Assembly: GCA_001800905.1 (NCBI GenBank)
Contig: MGWH01000006.1
Location: 124,001-188,000 of the forward strand
Length of the DNA: 64,000 bases
Direction: 5' to 3'
Source: Flavobacteria bacterium GWA2_35_26
GTDB lineage: Bacteria; Bacteroidota; Bacteroidia; Flavobacteriales; Flavobacteriaceae
Part shown: positions 60,560-64,000 of the stretch, in pieces
How the letters are laid out: the number at the start of each line of letters is the position of its first letter
Position numbering within the stretch: position 1 is the first letter of the stretch
Translations under genes and position numbers: made by a program
Notes under the pieces: model-generated
What the model saw: only the letters and a program-made list of their open reading frames with translations
Database searches by the model: none
What the model was told of the DNA's origin: nothing

Positions 60560-62479
60560 TTATGAAAATTGAGTAAGTTGGAATTTATCTTTAATTAACT
60601 CTTCTAATTCGCGCATTGGAGCCAGTGCATTTTTCAAACGTTCTTTGTCCATTTTATTCAATTCATTCAAATTGATATACTGACCAGAATCTTCGTTTTT
60701 TAATCCTTCAATAGTTCTGAATTTAGAAAGAGTTAAAAAGGCTTCCGCACAATTGATGTAAATTTCAGCATTTCGTGGATCGGCAATCGACAATTGCTTG
60801 AAACGAGAATAGGTATTATTGACTCCTTTTATGCCATAACTTAAAGCAAAAAGACGGGCGCTATCAATTAATGGGAGTAAAGCGCGTGATTTAATATCAA
60901 ACTTGTCTTTGTTTATACCTTCTTCTTCAACAATGAATTTCTTGAAAAAACTAAGTGGTGCGTTATTTCGTAAGGCATCGTTACCCAAGAAATCAAAGAA
61001 CAATGTATTGCTCTTGGCATTCTTATAAATCACATTTTCTATAGCTTCTTCAATTTTTGCTTCGCCAAAAGCCATTTCATAATCAAAGAAAATACTACTT
61101 AAATCATTGCTGTTTTTACCTGGAGTATTCATCCAACTGTTGTACTGATTTTTCCAGTCGCTCAATGACTTACACCAAAGCGTATTACTTCCCATATGAC
61201 CGTTAGGACATAATGAATATCCTATTTTTTCTAAATTAGCAGAGGCTCTTTTGGCTAATTTTAAAAAATAGTCTTTCACCTCACTGTATTTATCGGGTAC
61301 TACATCTTCAAAAACTAAAATACTATCTTGATCCGTAAGTAATAATTGTTCTTTTCGGCCTTGACTACCAATACTTAACCATGCAAAACGAGCAGGAGGG
61401 GAACCTAAGTCTAAAATGGCTAATTCAACGCAACGTTTAATTAATGCCAAATTGATTTCGCTTGCAATATTGTAAATATGGAAAAGCGGAATATTTTTAT
61501 GAATAGAACTTTGAATAATGTCAGTCAATCGTTCACGAAGTTGTTTCAAATCGTCAGCCGACTGAGTTCGTTTGATTTGTTTAATTAAAACCCCAGGATT
61601 ATTCGCTTGAGAAACGATTAAATCATGTTCTGATATAATGCCTTTTACTTGCGATTGATTGGTACCATCCGTGGTGGCAATTAAATGGGTTACATTATTT
61701 TTTAACATAACCAATTGGGCTTCCGCCAAAGAAATATTTTCTACAACGGTTACAACTGGATTGGACATGATTTTATCTATCGTAGTCGTAATGGGGAAGC
61801 GCCCTGTAGCGACTTTTGTAGTCATATCGGTTTGAGTAACAATTCCAATTGGGACCGTTTGATTGTTACAAATAATAATACTAGTAGATAGATTTTCAGC
61901 CATAGTCTTGGCAACATCCATCACAATAGCATCTGCAGAAGTAGTTAAAGGTGTTCTGTTATAATTTAGTGACTGAAAGTACTGCATATCAGAAGATTGT
62001 TGGTCGGAATAGACCACATTATCTGAAAGCAATTTTCCTTTTAAATTTTTATCATTTGGATTATTGGTATTGGTTGCGAAACTTTCCAATAAAAAATCCA
62101 AGACATTCGGATTATTAGCAACAAAAGGTCTAAAAGTCGCAATAGGAATAGCATATACAATAGACTCTTGGCGCGCTTTGGCGGTCATCATGTAATTGTT
62201 TTTTGCAAAAAATGGACGCAATCCAAAAATATCACCTTCATGACATTTATTTAACAAAGTTTCTTCAGCATCTGCAATAACAGATAAATGAATCACACCA
62301 GAAGCCACAACATAAAAGCAATCGTGTAATTTATCATCAATTTGAAATAAGGTTTTGTATTTTTCTAAATTGACAACACGAATGTTGGTTGCGATCTGAG
62401 ATAATTCTTCAAAAGTCAAATTATCAAATGGTGGATATTTTTTTAGAAAGTCTGCAATATGTTCTGCAACAGTATTCAT
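60560..62479 (-). CDS. cNMP-binding / CBS / DUF294 nucleotidyltransferase-like signalling protein
   Basis: A 639-residue regulator with four parts: a cyclic-nucleotide-binding-like domain (about 10-125; FYVVASGVIHLSVIADAEET), two CBS domains (about 165-290; IMSNPVVTVVENISLAEAQ), a GlnD-like nucleotidyltransferase domain (DUF294, about 330-450) with WLSIGSQGRKEQLLLTDQDS, in which the Gly-Ser and paired Asp residues of the active site are present, and a helical C-terminal domain. I use the ATG at 62479 (MNTVAEHIADF); a TTG at 62503 is in frame but less likely. In other bacteria these proteins, with the exonuclease, adjoin acetate uptake and activation genes. None is in this window. The 204-base upstream gap is AT-rich and without a clear promoter. 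Confidence 0.9.
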   Translation of the reverse strand: MNTVAEHIADFLKKYPPFDNLTFEELSQIATNIRVVNLEKYKTLFQIDDKLHDCFYVVASGVIHLSVIADAEETLLNKCHEGDIFGLRPFFAKNNYMMTAKARQESIVYAIPIATFRPFVANNPNVLDFLLESFATNTNNPNDKNLKGKLLSDNVVYSDQQSSDMQYFQSLNYNRTPLTTSADAIVMDVAKTMAENLSTSIIICNNQTVPIGIVTQTDMTTKVATGRFPITTTIDKIMSNPVVTVVENISLAEAQLVMLKNNVTHLIATTDGTNQSQVKGIISEHDLIVSQANNPGVLIKQIKRTQSADDLKQLRERLTDIIQSSIHKNIPLFHIYNIASEINLALIKRCVELAILDLGSPPARFAWLSIGSQGRKEQLLLTDQDSILVFEDVVPDKYSEVKDYFLKLAKRASANLEKIGYSLCPNGHMGSNTLWCKSLSDWKNQYNSWMNTPGKNSNDLSSIFFDYEMAFGEAKIEEAIENVIYKNAKSNTLFFDFLGNDALRNNAPLSFFKKFIVEEEGINKDKFDIKSRALLPLIDSARLFALSYGIKGVNNTYSRFKQLSIADPRNAEIYINCAEAFLTLSKFRTIEGLKNEDSGQYINLNELNKMDKERLKNALAPMRELEELIKDKFQLTQFS

Positions 62480-62601
62480 AGTGGATGGCGATAAATTTTT
62501 CAAATGCTAATTTAAATAATTTAAAGAATACTTCTAGGAGAGGATATAAAATACTATTAACTAATTTAGGACTCTAATTGTTGAAAGGTAGTATGAATTG
62601 A

Positions 62602-62632
<31 letters not shown>

Positions 62633-62683
62633 ATTCAATATAATAAATATTAAATAAAGGCAATACTACAGTTTTGGATATAA

Positions 62684-64000
62684 TTACCTTTTTTGTTTCT
62701 TAACAGCTTGCTCAACTACTGTATTGATTTGTTGCAAATGATTGGCTAATAATTTTTCTATCAATTCTTCTTTAGTTAAATGATGAAAAATTGTTTTTAC
62801 TTTAGTTTTAAGCTCAGCATCCAAATCGTGATTTGGTTTTGTCTTAAAAATCTTTTTTGCCCACAACAAGGTGTTGTTTTCTTCAATACTTGCATCTGTC
62901 GGTTTATTAAACTCAGAAAATTGAATTCCTAGCTCTTTTTCAAAATCAGCAATTTCAGCAACTTCTTCAGCTTGTAGCACTGTCAATGCAAGGCCTTTCG
63001 CTCCGGCTCTTGCAGTTCTACCACTACGATGCACATAAGCCTCGTAAACATCTGGTAAATGGTAATTAATTACAAATGAAACATCTGCTACATCAATTCC
63101 TCTAGCTGCTAGATCTGTAGCGATTAATACATTAATATGTCCTTCACGAAATTGCCCCATAATTCTATCACGAATTCCTTGCGATAAACTCCCATGGATT
63201 GCACCAGACGAAAATTTATTGATTGCTAGATTTTTGGCAAGCTTATTTACAGCGGCTTTGGTTTTACAAAATATGATTCCACGCTCACCGTCTCTTGAAT
63301 TTAGAAAATGCATCAGTACATTCAATTTTTCAATTGGATCAACTACAATATATTGGTGATCAATTCCTTGGTTACCAATAGTTTCCATATTAGCACTAAT
63401 TTCAACTACATTCTTAGATAAGTAGTTTTGAATCAATTGCTTTATGGTTCCAGGTAAAGTCGCTGAAAACAAAAGTGTTCGATGTTTTTTGGGTAATTCG
63501 GCAACAATTTCATCCAAACTCTCCTTCAAGATACTGACCATTTCGTCAGCTTCATCTAATACCAGAAATTGAGTTTGTTTTAAATCAATTGCTTTGCGTT
63601 GAATCAAATCAATCAATCTTCCAGGAGTCGCTACAACAATATGTGTAGGAGTTTTAAGTCTTTCTATTTGTGGTTTTATCGGAATTCCTCCACACGTTAC
63701 AACAATAGATATGCCTTCAATATTCTTTGAAAATTGCTCTAAATTGATATGAATTTGATGTCCTAATTCGCGTGTTGGAACTAAAATAACAGCTTGTATT
63801 TCAGTTTTTTCAATTTGAATTAACTGTAAAAGTGGTAATCCAAAAGCGGCTGTTTTTCCTGTCCCCGTTTTGGCCAAGCCAACAACATCAGTTGTATTAT
63901 CAAGTAGTTGCGGAATTACTTTTAGTTGAATCTCTGTAGGTTCAACAATTTTCAATTCGGTTAATGCTTGTACAATTGGACTTGAAAGTCCTAATTCAGA
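62684..64000 (-). CDS. DEAD-box RNA helicase (5' end cut by window end)
   Basis: ATP-dependent RNA helicase, 438 visible residues; the frame is open to the last base, so only the first few residues are missing (the Q-motif lead-in LGLSSPIVQALTELKIVEPT is present). Motifs: I GLAKTGTGKTAAFGLPLL, Ia VPTRELGHQ, Ib ATPGRLIDLIQ, II LVLDEADEMV, III LFSATLPGTI, V IATDLAARGIDVADV, VI YVHRSGRTARAG. The C-terminal tail of about 70 residues lacks the basic RNA-binding extension of CsdA and the DbpA domain. RhlE/RhlB-like; role probably ribosome assembly or RNA turnover. A TTG at 63955 is internal, not the start. Confidence 0.95.
   Translation of the reverse strand, partial: SELGLSSPIVQALTELKIVEPTEIQLKVIPQLLDNTTDVVGLAKTGTGKTAAFGLPLLQLIQIEKTEIQAVILVPTRELGHQIHINLEQFSKNIEGISIVVTCGGIPIKPQIERLKTPTHIVVATPGRLIDLIQRKAIDLKQTQFLVLDEADEMVSILKESLDEIVAELPKKHRTLLFSATLPGTIKQLIQNYLSKNVVEISANMETIGNQGIDHQYIVVDPIEKLNVLMHFLNSRDGERGIIFCKTKAAVNKLAKNLAINKFSSGAIHGSLSQGIRDRIMGQFREGHINVLIATDLAARGIDVADVSFVINYHLPDVYEAYVHRSGRTARAGAKGLALTVLQAEEVAEIADFEKELGIQFSEFNKPTDASIEENNTLLWAKKIFKTKPNHDLDAELKTKVKTIFHHLTKEELIEKLLANHLQQINTVVEQAVKKQKR

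Overview
The window is AT-rich, low-GC DNA from a member of the Bacteroidota, almost certainly Flavobacteriaceae and most like Flavobacterium. The evidence: promoters of the TAnnTTTG type rather than TATAAT; almost no Shine-Dalgarno sequences; an LpxC-FabZ fusion; PorX, the type IX secretion regulator; a ResB/CcsA-type cytochrome c assembly protein; and many small flavobacterial lipoproteins and membrane proteins. It is chromosomal backbone. I found no tRNA, rRNA, insertion sequence, prophage, CRISPR array or integration site, and base composition looks even throughout.

Layout. 1-9.4 kb: the 3' part of a cytochrome c assembly gene, glutathione peroxidase, tRNA-dihydrouridine synthase, GNAT acetyltransferase, a secreted thioredoxin protein, menD, an M28 peptidase and an alpha/beta hydrolase. 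9.4-20.2 kb: a UMF1-type MFS transporter, lon, cmk-nupG, rpsA with a structured leader, and pheT. 20.2-29.9 kb (minus strand): an S33 hydrolase, a bestrophin, a three-gene RND efflux operon and recG. 29.9-35.5 kb: two small conserved proteins, an unknown membrane protein, a TSUP permease, a UvrD/PcrA helicase and the t6A enzyme TsaC/Sua5. 35.5-46.1 kb: an OmpA lipoprotein, a glycosyltransferase with a solo HsdR_N nuclease-like protein, holA, a 60-residue membrane protein with ettA, an unlisted 41-residue membrane protein, a DCC oxidoreductase with MutS2, ung, a small unknown and ald. 46.1-50.8 kb: tsaE-porX, a secreted DUF1080 protein, a small antitoxin-like protein and an HD phosphohydrolase. 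50.8-57.6 kb: the lipid A cluster lpxD - lpxC/fabZ - lpxA - efp - second lpxD-like - NTF2-like, then sucD and a GIY-YIG-like protein. 57.6-64 kb: a frameshifted cytochrome c peroxidase, fabG, a degenerate DnaQ-like protein paired with a cNMP/CBS/DUF294 protein, and a DEAD-box helicase cut by the window edge.

How the genes work together: lpxD, lpxC/fabZ and lpxA cover the early acylation and deacetylation steps of lipid A synthesis, with FabZ fused so that fatty acid elongation and LPS synthesis stay coupled. The adaptor, RND pump and TolC form one tripartite efflux system. tsaC and tsaE are two separate members of the t6A tRNA pathway. menD and the cytochrome c assembly gene belong to a menaquinone/cytochrome respiratory chain. 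Many gene pairs end in strong, often bidirectional, palindromic terminators.

I did not find a clearly new multi-gene system. The best leads are the broken cytochrome c peroxidase, the exonuclease-like partner of the DUF294 protein that has lost most catalytic residues, the unlisted 41-residue membrane protein with its own promoter and dyad, the divergent GIY-YIG-like protein, and the rpsA leader.
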